Assembly (NCBI GenBank): GCA_024364735.1 | Contig: JAGFNQ010004744.1 | Coordinates: 62,001 to 126,000, forward strand | Length of the DNA: 64,000 bases | Origin: Boesenbergia rotunda | Taxonomy: Eukaryota; Streptophyta; Magnoliopsida; Zingiberales; Zingiberaceae | Reading direction: 5' to 3' | In this document: positions 33,776 through 45,382 of the stretch, piece by piece | Layout of the letters: every line of letters starts with the position of its first letter | Position numbering within the stretch: position 1 is the stretch's first letter | Made by a program: the position numbers and the translations under genes | The notes under the pieces: model-generated | What the model was told of the DNA's origin: nothing | The model's input: only the letters and a program-made list of their open reading frames with translations | The model's database searches: none

Positions 33776-34959
33776 GAATGTTATGAGGGAATGAAGTGGA
33801 TATTGGTTAAGGCTTAGAAGAAGATGAAGGGTCATGGAGAAACTCTTCATTTACCTCCTTAATGGGTTATAAAGAGGGGGGTTTGGGAGTTACCTCTTCC
33901 TTCCATCACTTGGCATTTTCTTCCTCCTCCTTCCCTCATCCTAGCCGAACACCACAAGGAGAGTTTCCCTTGGAAAAACTCCACAAGAAGGTCTCATCTC
34001 CAAGATCTAAGGGTTTTCCAAGGATACAAGGACAAGGGGGTTCAAGGGTCCAAAGATCTTACCATTTCCTTCTCTTTTAAGGTTTAGAAATCAAGATCAA
34101 CCAAGGTAAGACTTCCTCACCTGTGGTATAATAGTTCCTTATGTTTTTAGCATGATATATTGGTTGATTTTTGGGATTTGATGTTAAAAGAAACAAAGAA
34201 AGAAAACCAAGAACCCTAGGATATCCCATGGGTTTCGGCCACTAGAAGTGTAGGGTCAAAGATGATGCTAAAAATCTTTATAATGTTGTTTAATGTTCCC
34301 TTATGATGTTTAGAGATTAAATATAATTTTTGGGAATTTTTGGGGTACCCTAGAATACCCTAGGGTTTCGGCCAACATCAAGAACTCATGCGTAGGGTTG
34401 GGTTTAAAACCTCAAGTATATGTTTTATGTTTTATCATGATATAAGGGAGATGGAGGGTGTTTATGTGAATGATTCACATGGCCTAGAGACCCTATAGGT
34501 TTCGGCCAAGTACCCTAATAGGGTGGAAAGTTAGGACTTATTTCAAGTAAGGGCCCCAATGGCCCTATGGTAAGGTATGGTTGGTGTTTAAGCAATTAAT
34601 TTGGGGTTTTAGTGGAATTTTTCCATACCCCCATGGCCTTGAAGTTTCGGCCAAGAGCAAGATTAGGGCTAAAGGATTAGGGTTGGCCTTAAGTATGGAA
34701 TCAAAGGGTTCCTATGGCCTAGTATATGTGTATGAGATGTTTTGTTGGGAAGTTATGTGAAGGTTCATGGACCTAGGGTTCCTTGGGGACTTTTGGCCAA
34801 GGACATAACCTAGGGCTAGGGTTGGGTTAAACCTACCAAGATGCTTGGGTATAGGTTACTAAGAGGTATGTTTAAGTAAGACGGAAAATTTTTTATGTTA
34901 ACCAAACTATTAGTTTATATGTCATGAATTATATGATTAGGTCATGAATGTTTAAGACA

Positions 34960-35125
34960 TGTGCCATGATTTATTAATTTATGAATGATATGTAGGTATG
35001 CCATGTTCTATGAATAATATGTATGTATGTCATGTCTTATAAATGAAATGTATGTATGCCATGTCTTATGAATGATATGTATGTATGCCATGCTTTATGA
35101 ATGATGTGTACATATGCCATGTTTA
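34960..35125. repeat. About 33-base tandem repeat in the gypsy LTR
   Basis: Variants of ATGAATGATATGTATGTATGCCATG repeat about five times. Confidence 0.8.
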
Positions 35126-35299
35126 AGAATGAAAATGATGAATGAAGTTAAAGTTCATGCCTTCAAGGCATAATGATGATGTTAAGTATGATGAAAGTAT
35201 GATGAATGAATGAATATGCTATGAATGGTTATGAATGAAGAAGCATGTGAAAGCATTTTATTTTATTTTATGGGCTTGTACCAGACCTAAGTAAGGTCC

Positions 35300-35375
35300 A
35301 CGGTTCTGGACTACCGATGAAGCTGTCCTTACGGTTCGGGACTACCGATGAAGCTGTCCTTACCCTAGTAGGTCG
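35300..35375. repeat. Short direct duplication in the gypsy LTR
   Basis: GGACTACCGATGAAGCTGTC with its flanks (CGGTTC.GGACTACC...CCTTAC) occurs twice in succession. Confidence 0.8.
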
Positions 35376-35639
35376 AGATTAGCTACCTCGTATTTACTTA
35401 GGGATGCGCGCATATGATGAATGAATGTGGTACAAGCCAGGGCCCAATGAATGATATGATTATGTTAAAGTATTTAAAAGCATGTTTTTAAAGATTAAGC
35501 ATCCTTATATATATATATGCAATTGCCACATGCATCCATCCATGTTATGCATTATATTTATGATAAGAATATTATGCAAAGTAAGTTTATGCAAGGTATG
35601 TTTATGCAAATGATTTTATGTATGTTTATGCTAATATAT

Positions 35640-36055
35640 GATGCCATGATTTAATTGTGTTTATGATAAGTTAGAATGCCATGATTTTATTTATGTTCAT
35701 GCTAGTTTAGGATGTCATGATTTAATTGTGTTTATGCTAAGTTAGAATGCCATGATTTTATTTATGTTCATGCTAGTTTAGGATGCCATGATTTAATTAT
35801 GTTTATGCTAAGTTAGAATGCCATGATTTTATTTATGTTCATGCTAGTTTAGGATGCCATGATTTAATTATGTTTGGGCTGAGTTAGAATGCCATGATTT
35901 TATTTATGTCCATTCTTATTTATGATGCCATGATGTAATTATGTTATGCTAAGTTAGGATGCCATGATTTTATTTATGCCCATGTTAATTTTTGAAGCCA
36001 TGATTTAAGTAGGTTTGTGCTAAGATAGGATGCCATGATTTTATTTAGGTCTATG
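35640..36055. repeat. 71-base tandem repeat in the gypsy LTR
   Basis: Units with TTAGAATGCCATGATTTTAT and TGCCATGATTTAATTATGTT repeat with a period of 71 bases (35671, 35742, 35813), decaying towards the end. Confidence 0.85.
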
Positions 36056-36815
36056 CTAAGAAAGTTTATGAGGTTATGTTGATTATGTTTATGTCTATGC
36101 CAAGTATTATGCCATGCTATGAATGTTTACGATGTTGATGTCTATGCCAAGTATTATGCCATGCCATGAATGTTTTATGGTTATGTTTATGTCATGCTAC
36201 GAAGGTGATTAAGTTATGTTCATGCCATGACGAATGTATGCTAAGTGATGAAAAGGCTTATGTTCTAAGTAAAGCACTAAGTATGTTAATGTCTTATGTG
36301 CTCATGATTAAATGATGAATGGTTTTAGTGAGTAGGAAAGAGTCTTACTAAGCCTGTGTGCTTATAGTCTTATTTTCTTATACCGCAGATCACGCAAGGG
36401 GACAGTAAGGAAGCAGCAGGAGGGCATTAAAGCATGTGTGTGATAGTGACTTGGCCAAAAGACCATATGTTTGCTCGTCTTACGATAGAACTTTACCTTT
36501 ACTATTAAGTACTTGAATGTGACTATATGACATGATGCTAAAGTATGACATGATGCTAAGTATGACATGATATGATGCTAAGTATAAAGTTAATATGCCA
36601 AGTTCCCATGTTATGATGTTAGGAAGGGTAGTAAGTGCATGTAGGTGTAAGTTAAAGGTTTCCGCTGCATTATGATGTCTACATGTCCTAAGTATGTTAA
36701 CGTAACGCCGCTTTATGAAAAAGAAAAAAAAACGGGCGTTACACTCATGTTCGACCCCATGGTTGCTTAGGAAACCGTCAAGCCATACAAGGGTTTATTT
36801 GCACCCAACAGAAAT

Positions 36816-37131
36816 GTTTAGGCTAACTCAATAGCTAATCTACTAATGATTTTCTATTTAGTCTTTGACAATGGTACCAAAAACTTGATGTTGTCTCGCA
36901 AGTGCATGGGAAAGCCATAAAAAAATATAAAAAATATCGTATCCATAGGGACTGATGAGGCAAGCACTAGCGAGTTCACAAGGTAAGTTTCCTAGATTGG
37001 CTGGGAGTGTGAGTGATTGCAAGCTTAGAGAAGAGAACTAGAGTGAGCTAAAAGAGAGAGAGAGAGAGAGAGAGAGCGATAAAGAGTGAGAGGAGAGCTA
37101 GGGTAGTTGAGTGAGAAAGACTGTGTGGGAG
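36816..37131. repeat. Gypsy-like background with a GA run
   Basis: Contains GATGTTGTCTCGCAAGTGCA and ATCGTATCCATAGGGACTG, phrases typical of Athila/Tat-type LTRs. A GA microsatellite lies at about 37053-37076. No gene. Confidence 0.5.
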
Positions 37132-37136
37132 AAATG

Positions 37137-38389
37137 TGTTGGTGCCGGAAGCACTAGATTGAACTTGGTTTTGATAATTGAAAAGGGTTCAAAGTTAAGT
37201 AAGTTTTTGAATCTAATATGTTTCACTAAGTGTGCAAGAAAAGTCTTAGTTTACTTAGGCACGAGGTCATGACCTGTAGGGTTGAGCATGAAGTCCTGGC
37301 CGAGGGCTGGGCATTGAAGACCTGGTTGGGAAGACTGGGCATGAAGACCAGACTAGGGGTTGGGCACCGAAGACCTTATCCGGAATATCGAGCAGAAGTC
37401 TTAGCCAAGCGAGGATAATGGATAGAAGTAGGGATGGGTCGAGGAACGAACGTCTCATGATCTAAAAGCTTCGGAGGCCGAGCAAAAGTCCAACCGGAGG
37501 TACCAGTTGGCAAAAGGCAACTTCTCTAAAGTGGAGTAGGTGAGGATGCATTCCTCGGAAAAGGGAACAGTAGGCGTCGGCCAGACCTAGGATTTCATTT
37601 TGAAATCCAAAGTCAGGATCAAATAGCTCCGAGTGTCGAACATGCATTCATTTCATATACATTATATGTTATTTTTACTTCGAACTAACCCTGTGTTGCA
37701 GTTGAAGAAACAGGATACCGCAACCTCCAAGGCACCGGAGAGGTCTCAGGCGCCCGAGTACATAGGCACCCAAGAGGTCTCTGACACCCCTATGCGTAAA
37801 ACTCAGCCTGGGCGAGGCTGAGTTAGCGGCTGCTGATTGGATGCCCCACATCACCAATATAGGCACCCCAGAGCCACTCAAGTGCCCGAGAAGGATTGGA
37901 TTTGGCCTTGATCAGTGGATCATGACGTGGCTGAATCGCTGAGTTGGGGGTGCCCCTATAAGCACTCAGGTGCCCAAGTGCTTATATAAAAGGGGTTTCG
38001 AGCCACAACTTTCTACATCATATTTTCACATCATTTGCGCTCAAGTGTGATGTTCTAAAGCAATCCAGTAACTCCGAAATGCTACTCCAACAACAATATA
38101 CTCTTCTTTTCATTTCAGTCAATGATATTGGTATTAAGTTCATTTTTTTTGTACTTAGAATTGCATATCTGTAACTATTTTATGAACTTATAGAATTACC
38201 CAACGTAAGCGGTTAAGGACCGTGAGCCTTGGAGTATAAGCCATTACAAACTCTGAACCAAGTAAAAATAAATTTGTTAGCATTTGTTTTGACTTGTATT
38301 CATTCTTTCCGCTGCATATACTGATTCTAAATTTGAGAATTTTTCAAATCGATATTCACGCTCCCTCTATCGATCTCACCAATCCCACA
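37137..38389 (+). repeat. Solo LTR of the Copia-4 family (1253 bases)
   Basis: Starts TGTTGGTGCCGG, ends CAATCCCACA. Flanks AAATG (37132-37136) and AAATC (38390-38394) match at four of five bases. It has a TATATAAAA box near 37983 and a CCGCTGC end region. No primer site follows. Confidence 0.85.
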
Positions 38390-38581
38390 AAATCTTCTAG
38401 GATCTAGGTTTCATTGTAATTGATCATTGATGTCCTCTGGGTAGCTATTTCCTTAGTCTCTATATCCATGCCTTGTAGGAAGTCTAACTAATTACTTGTG
38501 TGGCATTGCGAATGCCACATTGGGGTTCCTTCCCACGACATTTAGTGTCATTAGATAGACGGGGTAACTTGGAATATCCAG
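38390..38581. other. Short gypsy-like background
   Basis: Sequence with GGAAGTCTAACTAATTACTT and TGGCATTGCGAATGCCACAT; no gene. Confidence 0.4.
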
Positions 38582-40344
38582 TGGGATCAGTGTCGGTCGA
38601 TAGAGAGGGGGTTGAATATCGACTGGAACTTATTTGTCAGAACTTTGTCGTTCGATCGTCTTTCTATCAAAGTTAGTACGCAGCGGAATATAATAAAGAA
38701 AGACACAACAAGAAAAACTCACGGGATTTACTTGGTTCCCAACCCCCCAGGGTCAGTATGTCCAAGGCCTAAGTACTCAGTGTGAGTCCACTAGTGGTCT
38801 CCTTTCCGGACTTTCCGGAGGCGGAGAAACTCGTCTTACAGTTTAAGTGCAAAGAAATGAGAATAAAAACAAGTACAACTTTATAACTAAAAGTAAACCA
38901 ATCTGACACGAAGATTCGGCCAATCCGGAAGTTTGAAGTGCAACGCACTCCCTCCTGGAGGCTTCTTGGTCGCAGATCTTTGGCTTTAGCGCTTTTGCTT
39001 CCCACAGAATGCTTTAGCATATGGAAAACATGATTGCTTGAAGTGAGGGGTCGAACCCCTATTTATACTCTGCTCTTGGGCGCCTCAAGGCTCTTGGCTG
39101 CCTGCCACGTGCGGTCAAAAACTGATCCGTAGCAACAAACTCGGTGGATGGATAAAGACTGCCTCCCAGGCGCCTTGGACCAGTCAGGTGCCTGGGAAAG
39201 GTTTACTAGGCGCCTGATACCAATCAGGCGCCAGCAAGACCTCTTCCCAGGACTTGTTTTTCCTACATTTGCTCTCCTATCTTGCCTCTAACTCCAGGTA
39301 CTTGCAAGACAACAAACACAAGACAAAACACATAATCTTAAGCCTTAGTTTATTGGTTCTAACTTTGGATTTCATCTAAAATCCTAGGTCGAACCGACGC
39401 ATACTGTTCCTTTCCCGGGAAATGCGTCCTCACCTACTCCACCCTGGAGAAGTTACCTTTTGTCAACCGGGACCTCCGGTTGTATTTTTGCTTAGCCTCC
39501 GAGAACCCGGATCTCGAGACGTCTGACCTCAACCCATCTCTACTTCTGTTAGTGATCCCGGCTCGGCTAAGTCTTTTGCTCGGTCCCCCGGACCAAGACT
39601 TCTTGCTCGACCTCCGAGACTCCTGGATCTCTAGATGTCCAACCTCGACCCATCTATACTTCTCTCCGTAGTCCTCACTCGTCTAAGACTCTGTTGCCCG
39701 ATCCCTGACCAGGACTTCATGCTCAGTCCCCAGACCAAGACTTCATACCCAGCTTCACTCACCAGGACTTCATCCACCTAGCTTCACTCACTAGGACCTA
39801 GCTTCACTCACCAGGATTTCTTCCACCTAGCTTCACTCAATAGGACGCCGCTTCACTCACTAGGATTTCTTCCACCTAGCTTCACTCACTAGGATTTCTT
39901 CCACCATAATGACTTCTTTGCTAGTCATCTTAATCCTGACTAAACTTCTTCAACCTTTCAAATAAGTATCCCAGACCTCAAGTCCAGTTTGGTTTAATCC
40001 CTTAGTCAACCTGGCTAACCCTGAGTTTTATTTACTTTGCCAAACATCAGATCCTGTTTGGCTAACCCTTTGTCAAACTGATCAAACCTGGATTTACCCT
40101 ACCAAACATCAAGTCCTGTTTGGCTAACACTTTGTCACTTTGACTAGACCTTAGTATATTGTCACTGTCAAACATCAGGTCTTATTTAGCTAACCCTTTG
40201 TCAAACTGATCAAACCTGGGTTACCTTACGAACATCAGGTTTTGTTTGGCTAACCCTTTGTCACTTTGACTACACCTTAGTATATTGTCAAATATCGAAA
40301 TACTAGAGGTTGACTGTTCATAACTGATGCACTTTGCACCAACA
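38582..40344 (-). repeat. LTR of a Copia-2-like family, alone, minus orientation
   Basis: Starts TGGGATCAGTGTCGG and ends TTTGCACCAACA. It shares TTTACTTGGTTCCCAACCCC and the leader with the Copia-2 LTRs. No primer site, purine tract or internal region is next to it, and the flanks (TCCAG, TATTC) do not match. Inside, CTTCACTCACTAGGATTTCT units repeat at 39750-39900, and CAAACATCAGGT units at 40040-40290. Confidence 0.75.
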
Positions 40345-41036
40345 TATTCGGTTAAAGGATTAGCCTTGTCACTGAGGGCTCCTTGGTCATACGATTCCAA
40401 GTTACACAGGTCATGTCCTAACATAGAATTAGGAAACACACTAAGTCCTTATTAGGATCTTCCTTGCATGGGAGTGGTCTCCATTTCAAGGTAAGGCTCA
40501 AAGTTATCTGATTAGAAGGATTACCCTTGTCACATAGGGCACCCCAGGCACACATCCTTGAGCCCTTCACCTAGATGGAGACCACCCCACACATCTATTC
40601 AACCAAATACTACATTAAAGCATACACTCTAAGAAATAAAAGATCTCTTCACATAGACATGTTATCAAACAAGAACAATGCAAAAATATTTCATCAATAC
40701 AAGGGTCTAGCATAACATAGAGTTTTTACATTAAAACACATGACACTACCCCTTAAGCCCTAGAACATAGAGATTCTTCTCTCTAAGCATGGGAAAGAGA
40801 ATCTAGGACAAGAGAAAAGGGAGAAGTGATGCTTATACTTGGAGCATGGTGTCTTCGGAACCAATTCATAACCTTAAGAGAGGAGGAGGATGTTGGAGGA
40901 TAGAGACACCCTCGGATTGTCGGAGAGATCGTCGGAGATGAGGAGGAAGCCAAGGGATGGATTCTCCCTAAGGGAGAAAACCCCTAAAAGGGAGAAAACC
41001 TCCTCCCCTAGAAAAGTGGGAGAAAACCCCCTTTTA
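40345..41036. other. Unassigned repeat-like DNA
   Basis: Contains two copies of a segment with ACCCTTGTCAC..AGGGC near 40360 and 40525. It continues at 42677 beyond the solo LTR. No gene; probably gypsy LTR background. Confidence 0.35.
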
Positions 41037-42671
41037 TGTTAGTGCTAGAAGCATCAGACAAGATCAATCAACCTTTAGGATTTCGATGTTTGACAATATA
41101 CCAAGGTATGACCAGTCTGACCAAGGGTTAAGCCAAACATGACTTGATGTTTGGTAGGGTAAACCTAGGTTTGATCAGTTTGACCAAAGGGTTAGCTAAA
41201 CAGGATTTGAGGTTTTGTAGAGTGATTAGCAAAGAACCTAGGGTTGGTCAATTTGACCAAGGGTTAAGCCAAACATGACTTGATGTTTAACAGAGTGACT
41301 AGGCCCAGATCCGGTCAGTTAGACCAAAGGCTTAGCCAAATAAGTCTTGATGTTTGGCAAAGTGAAGTCTAATCAGGATCAGATGACTAGCAAAGAAGTC
41401 CTTGATAAGGCACTGAAGTCTTGGTGAATGAAGTTGGGCACAAAGACCTGGTTCGGGGAATTGGGAACGAAGAAGATCTGGCCGAGGGTTGAGCATCGAA
41501 GTCCTAGTTCGAAGAATTGGGCAAGAAGTACTGGTTAAGGGTTGGGCATGAAAGTCATGTTCGAGGATCGGGCACGAAATCCTAGTGAGTGAATCTAGGT
41601 CCTAGTGAGTGAAGCTAGGTGGACTAAATCCTGGTGAGTGAAACTGGGCACGAAGACCTAAACGTGAATCGAGCATGAAATCATGGTGAGTGAAGCTGGG
41701 TACAAGTCTTAGTGAGTGAAGCCAGACAAGGTAAAGTCCTAGTGAGTGAAGCTAGGCAATGGGAAACCTTAAGGAGTTGACCTTAGGTAGTTATGTCTTG
41801 GAGAGTTGACTCCAAGCAAAGCCTAGTAGGTCAGGTAGACTTTCAAAACTTAGGAATAGGATTATTTGTTTGTCCTATGTTTGTTTGTTTTGTAGGAACC
41901 TGGAGCTGGAGGAAAGATGGGAGAGCAATCGCAAGTGGATGAAGAATCAAAGCCTGGGTCAGGGGGTCTCGGGCACCCCCATGGAACCCGAGTGACCTGG
42001 GCAACCCCATGGGTCTCAGGCGCCCCTATATTCTGGGCACCCCAATTGGTCTTGGGCGCCCAGGACTAAGTCCGCAGAGTTTATCCACGACGATAAGGCT
42101 CAACGAACCAGATCAGATAAGCATCGACTTGGGGTGCCCGAGAAGGTTATACGGGCGTCGAAGTGACTAGTATGTAAAGGGGTTCGAGCAGAGCTTTCAA
42201 GACATCAATTCTTTCATCCTACTACTCAGTCTCTATGAAGCAAAAGTGCTAAGACGAAGTTATATGACCAAGTAGGCTCTAGGAGAAAGTACATTGTGCT
42301 TCAGATTTCTGGATTGGCCGGGATCTTCATTCTTTTTGGTTTGCTTTTATTATTACATATTATACTTAAGTTTCATTTATTTTTGCTTGTAATCTTGACC
42401 TATAAGACGGGTTTTCTTTGCCTCCGAAAATTTTGAAAAGGAGACCATTAGTCGACTCACGTTGAGTATATAGGCCTTGGGCGTACTGACCCTGGGAGTT
42501 GGGAACCAAGTAAATTAATCTCGCGTGTCATCTTTGTCTTGTTTTTATTTACTTTAATATTTCACTGCATATTACTAACACCTATGATATGAAAGACAAA
42601 CGAATGACGAGATGACAAATGTTCACGAGAGTCGATACTCACCCTCCTCTATCGACAGCATTCATCCTACA
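41037..42671 (+). repeat. Solo LTR (1635 bases)
   Basis: Starts TGTTAGTGCTAG, ends TTCATCCTACA, with perfect TTTTA copies at 41032-41036 and 42672-42676. Related to the Copia-2/Copia-5 LTRs (GTGAGTGAAGCTGGGCA units, GAACCAAGTAAA end region). No internal sequence. Confidence 0.9.
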
Positions 42672-42676
42672 TTTTA

Positions 42677-43257
42677 TAGGCTGGAGGGGGGGGGGGGGGG
42701 GCAACCCCAGCTCTAGGTGGCATGGCCTGAGGCACGGGCCGTGTTGAGTGGCACGGACTGGATGTGCCATAATTGGTTGGTGTGCCATGGCTTGAGCATG
42801 CCGTGCTAGGGTGGCATGGCTTGATGATGGCACTATGGTCGGGGAGGCATGGGTTGTGGTTGTGGGCATGGCCCGGTTGTGGCCATGGTTAGAGTGGGTG
42901 GCACGGGGCATGCTATTGGGCATGGCCCTGCCGTGGCTAACTTCTGGTGGTGCATGGGTTGTGCCTGGTATGCACGGCCCTGTCGTGTGGAGTCACATGG
43001 CAGTGTGACTCCATACGTCCCAATCTCATTTTCTGCTTCGACCCTCATCTTGTTCCATTTTGCTTTAATTTTGCTCCATTTAGCTCCAAATCGCTCCCTA
43101 AAAGTGAAAGAAGGAGAAAAGTACATCGATGAACTAGAAGAAGAAAATATGCTAATAATAGCTTAGCAAGAGGGATAAGAATGTAAATAAGAATAGATAA
43201 AAGCTAGCGAATGAGCATGAAAACAAGGATAAAAAGGTATCAAATCTACGTTCATCA
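42677..43257. other. Unassigned GC-rich to AT-rich stretch with a 16-G run
   Basis: A run of 16 G lies at 42686-42701. Up to about 43000 the strand is rich in GGCATGG and GGCACGG units. The frames here overlap on both strands and reflect composition, not a gene. Confidence 0.4.
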
Positions 43258-43902
43258 GTTGTGTCTTGCCTATAAAATCAGAAGAAGTAAATAGATGTTT
43301 ATATGCAACCACTGATTACGAAGCTAAAACAACTATGAGATGAATGCTTTCTTACATATAATAATGGTACTAATCAAATGTTTGTGATGAAGGCTGCTCT
43401 TCTTTGGACTATAAATGACTTTTTGTCTTATGACATGTTATCAGGATGGAGTACCACTGGGATCTTAGGATGTCCAATATATATGGGGATATTGAAGTCA
43501 ATTAGATTGTAATATGGGAAGATGTCGAGTTATTCATTGTTATAGAATTTTTGCTACCAAATTATAATTTCAAAAGCAATAAAGATAAATTCACCAAGAA
43601 TAGAATTAAAAGAATACCTCTACCATTGAGATTAACAACTAAACAAATTTGGTACAATGTAGTTAACTTTCCATCTGTTATTGAAGAGTAAATGGTAAAC
43701 ATATGAATATGGAAGTACATATAAATGAACTATATTTTAGGATTTACCATATTAGAAGTGTTATTTGATTCATCATAATCTTAATGTAATGAATATTAAT
43801 AAAAATATTTTTGTTAATATGATAAATACAGTGATGGTTATCACTGAAAAATAAAAGATAATCTCAATGCAAAAAAGATATGTGACTCCTTGGTAATAGA
43901 CT
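43258..43902 (+). pseudogene. CACTA-4 TNP2 transposase, first fragment
   Basis: Plus-strand reading gives QMFVMKAALLWTINDFLSYD then MLSGWSTTGILGCPIYMG, the conserved LW.INDFP.Y.MLSGWST.G...CP.C of TNP2. About 100 bases on it gives NKDKFTKNRIKRIPLPLRL and TTKQIWYNVVNFPSVIEE. The Cys after the CP is Tyr, and stops and frame changes are present. Copia-5 interrupts the gene at 43902; the rest continues at 53534. Confidence 0.8.
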
Positions 43903-45215
43903 TGTTGGTGCCGGAAGCACCAAAGTCAAACCTTTGTTTTGATAATGGCAAAGGGTTCAAAAGTTAAGATTTGGTTGTGATCTAACAAGCTGATTAAGTG
44001 TGCAGGAAAGTCCTAGGTACATTAGGCACTAAGTCCTGGTTCATTGAATTAGGCACTAAGTCCTGGCCACGGGCTGGACAACTAAGTCCTGACCTAAAGT
44101 TGGGCAATAAGACATGGTGAGTGAAGCTGGGCACTAAGACCTGGTGAGTGAAGCTGGGCACTAAGACCTGGTCGAGGACTGGGCACGGAAGACCTGGTGA
44201 GTGAAGCTGGGTACGTAGACCTGATCACGGATTGGGCACGAAGACCTAGTGAGTGAAGCTGGGCAAAAGTTCAACCGGAGGAGCCAGTTGGCAAAAAAAG
44301 TAAATTCTCACGAGAGGAGTAGGTGAGGACGCGTTCCCCGTAAGAGGGAACATTAGGCGTTGGTTCGACCTAGGGTTCCATTTGGGAGACCCAAAGTCAG
44401 AACCAAGACAACTTAGGCTGTAAATAATGTCTAACATATATTGTATGTTTGCTTCTTGTGTTTTGGAACTAATCCTGGTTGTAGGAAACGAAGGGATTGG
44501 GTTTCTATAGCCCAGGCGCCTCATTGGAAGGAGGCGCCTCACTGGGCTAGGCTAGGCGCCTGTAAGGATACATGCGCCCCAGTGCAAGGCCAAACCGAGA
44601 CCATCGAACAAACTGTCACGAAAGCCTTTGGGCCAAGTCAAGCTAGGCGCTTGTGTCCATATAGGCGCCCCAGTCAGCTCAAGCGCCTCAATGAAGGGGT
44701 TAAGCACTGACCGAGCCTGCGGATTGGAGTTCGCGCAGGAGAGGCCACATGTAGGCGGCCCCTTCAACACAGGTGCCCAGGAGTCTACTATAAAAGGGGA
44801 TTCACCCCCAAGGCTTGAGAACAACTCGCTCAATTCGCTCTCAACACTTTCACTCAAGTGCTACACTCCGGCACACTCTGCACTCGCGATTCAAGCACTG
44901 ACGATGACCCGCTGCTCCGAAATTCCATCCACTCCGGTCGTCGGTAAAGGTTTTAATTTCCTAAGTGTTGTGACTTCTTTTTAATTCTATATCTGTACTC
45001 AAAATTATAAACACCCTTCAAATATAGAATTGCCCATAGTAAACGGTCAAGGACTGTGGGCCTTGGAGTAGGAGCCGACCGCGACTCCGAACCAAGTAAA
45101 ACAAACTGTGTTAGCGATTTTGTTTTACTCTTTTCCGCTGCATAATTTCTCTAATTGTCCGAAAATTTTCGATCGATATTCACCCCCCCCTCTATCGATT
45201 TACTCCGATCCAACA
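43903..45215 (+). repeat. Copia-5 5' LTR (1313 bases)
   Basis: TGTTGGTGCCGG to GATCCAACA. TATA box TATAAAAG at 44789-44796. GTGAGTGAAGCTGGGCA units repeat at 44110-44270. It closely matches 52247-53533. The frames at 44441-44984 lie in the LTR and are not genes. Confidence 0.95.
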
Positions 45216-45217
45216 AG

Positions 45218-45232
45218 TGGTATCAGAGTGGG
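45218..45232 (+). promoter_or_regulatory. Copia-5 primer-binding site
   Basis: TGGTATCAGAGTGGG, two bases after the LTR; methionine-tRNA type. Confidence 0.9.
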
Positions 45233-45382
45233 TGGCTCAAACTTGGTGCAACCACCAGTTTGAGAAGTTTTTTCGGATTTATGATTTTTTAAACTCTTTT
45301 CGCTCGAATTTTCTCGTTAATCGAGGTTGGTGCAACACCACTCGATCTTTTTGCGTTATTATTATCCTACTGGAAAAGCAAG

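Larger units (their letters stand above)
33387..36743 (+). repeat. Nested solo LTR, gypsy (chromovirus-like), 3357 bases
   Basis: Starts TGTAACGATCCGG and ends CGGGCGTTACA, with perfect CTCAT copies at 33382-33386 and 36744-36748. The TGTAACG...CGTTACA ends and length suggest a Tekay/Del-like gypsy LTR (inference). It contains several tandem arrays and a tRNA-like stretch. Confidence 0.92.
31363..36810 (+). repeat. Solo LTR of family LTR-B, itself interrupted
   Basis: Starts TGTTAGGATG, ends GCACCCAACA, with perfect GAAAT copies at 31358-31362 and 36811-36815. Without the inserted 33387-36748 it is about 2086 bases. No internal retroelement sequence is present, so it is the product of LTR-LTR recombination. 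The leader region 32340-32900 is GC-rich; frames in it (32328-32531, 32600-32842) show no domain. Confidence 0.92.

Noticed and set aside
35640..36055. CRISPR-like array
   Set aside because: Direct tandem repeat without unique spacers in plant LTR DNA.
42686..42701. Run of 16 G as a possible G-quadruplex element
   Set aside because: A single homopolymer, prone to sequencing and assembly error; no further support.
42639..43166. Overlapping Met/Gly/Trp- and His/Pro-rich frames on both strands
   Set aside because: Caused by GGCATGG-type repeats next to a G run; frames overlap on both strands.
44628..44984. Open frames in the Copia-5 5' LTR
   Set aside because: Same frames recur in the 3' LTR as part of the promoter/leader; no domain and no coding pattern.
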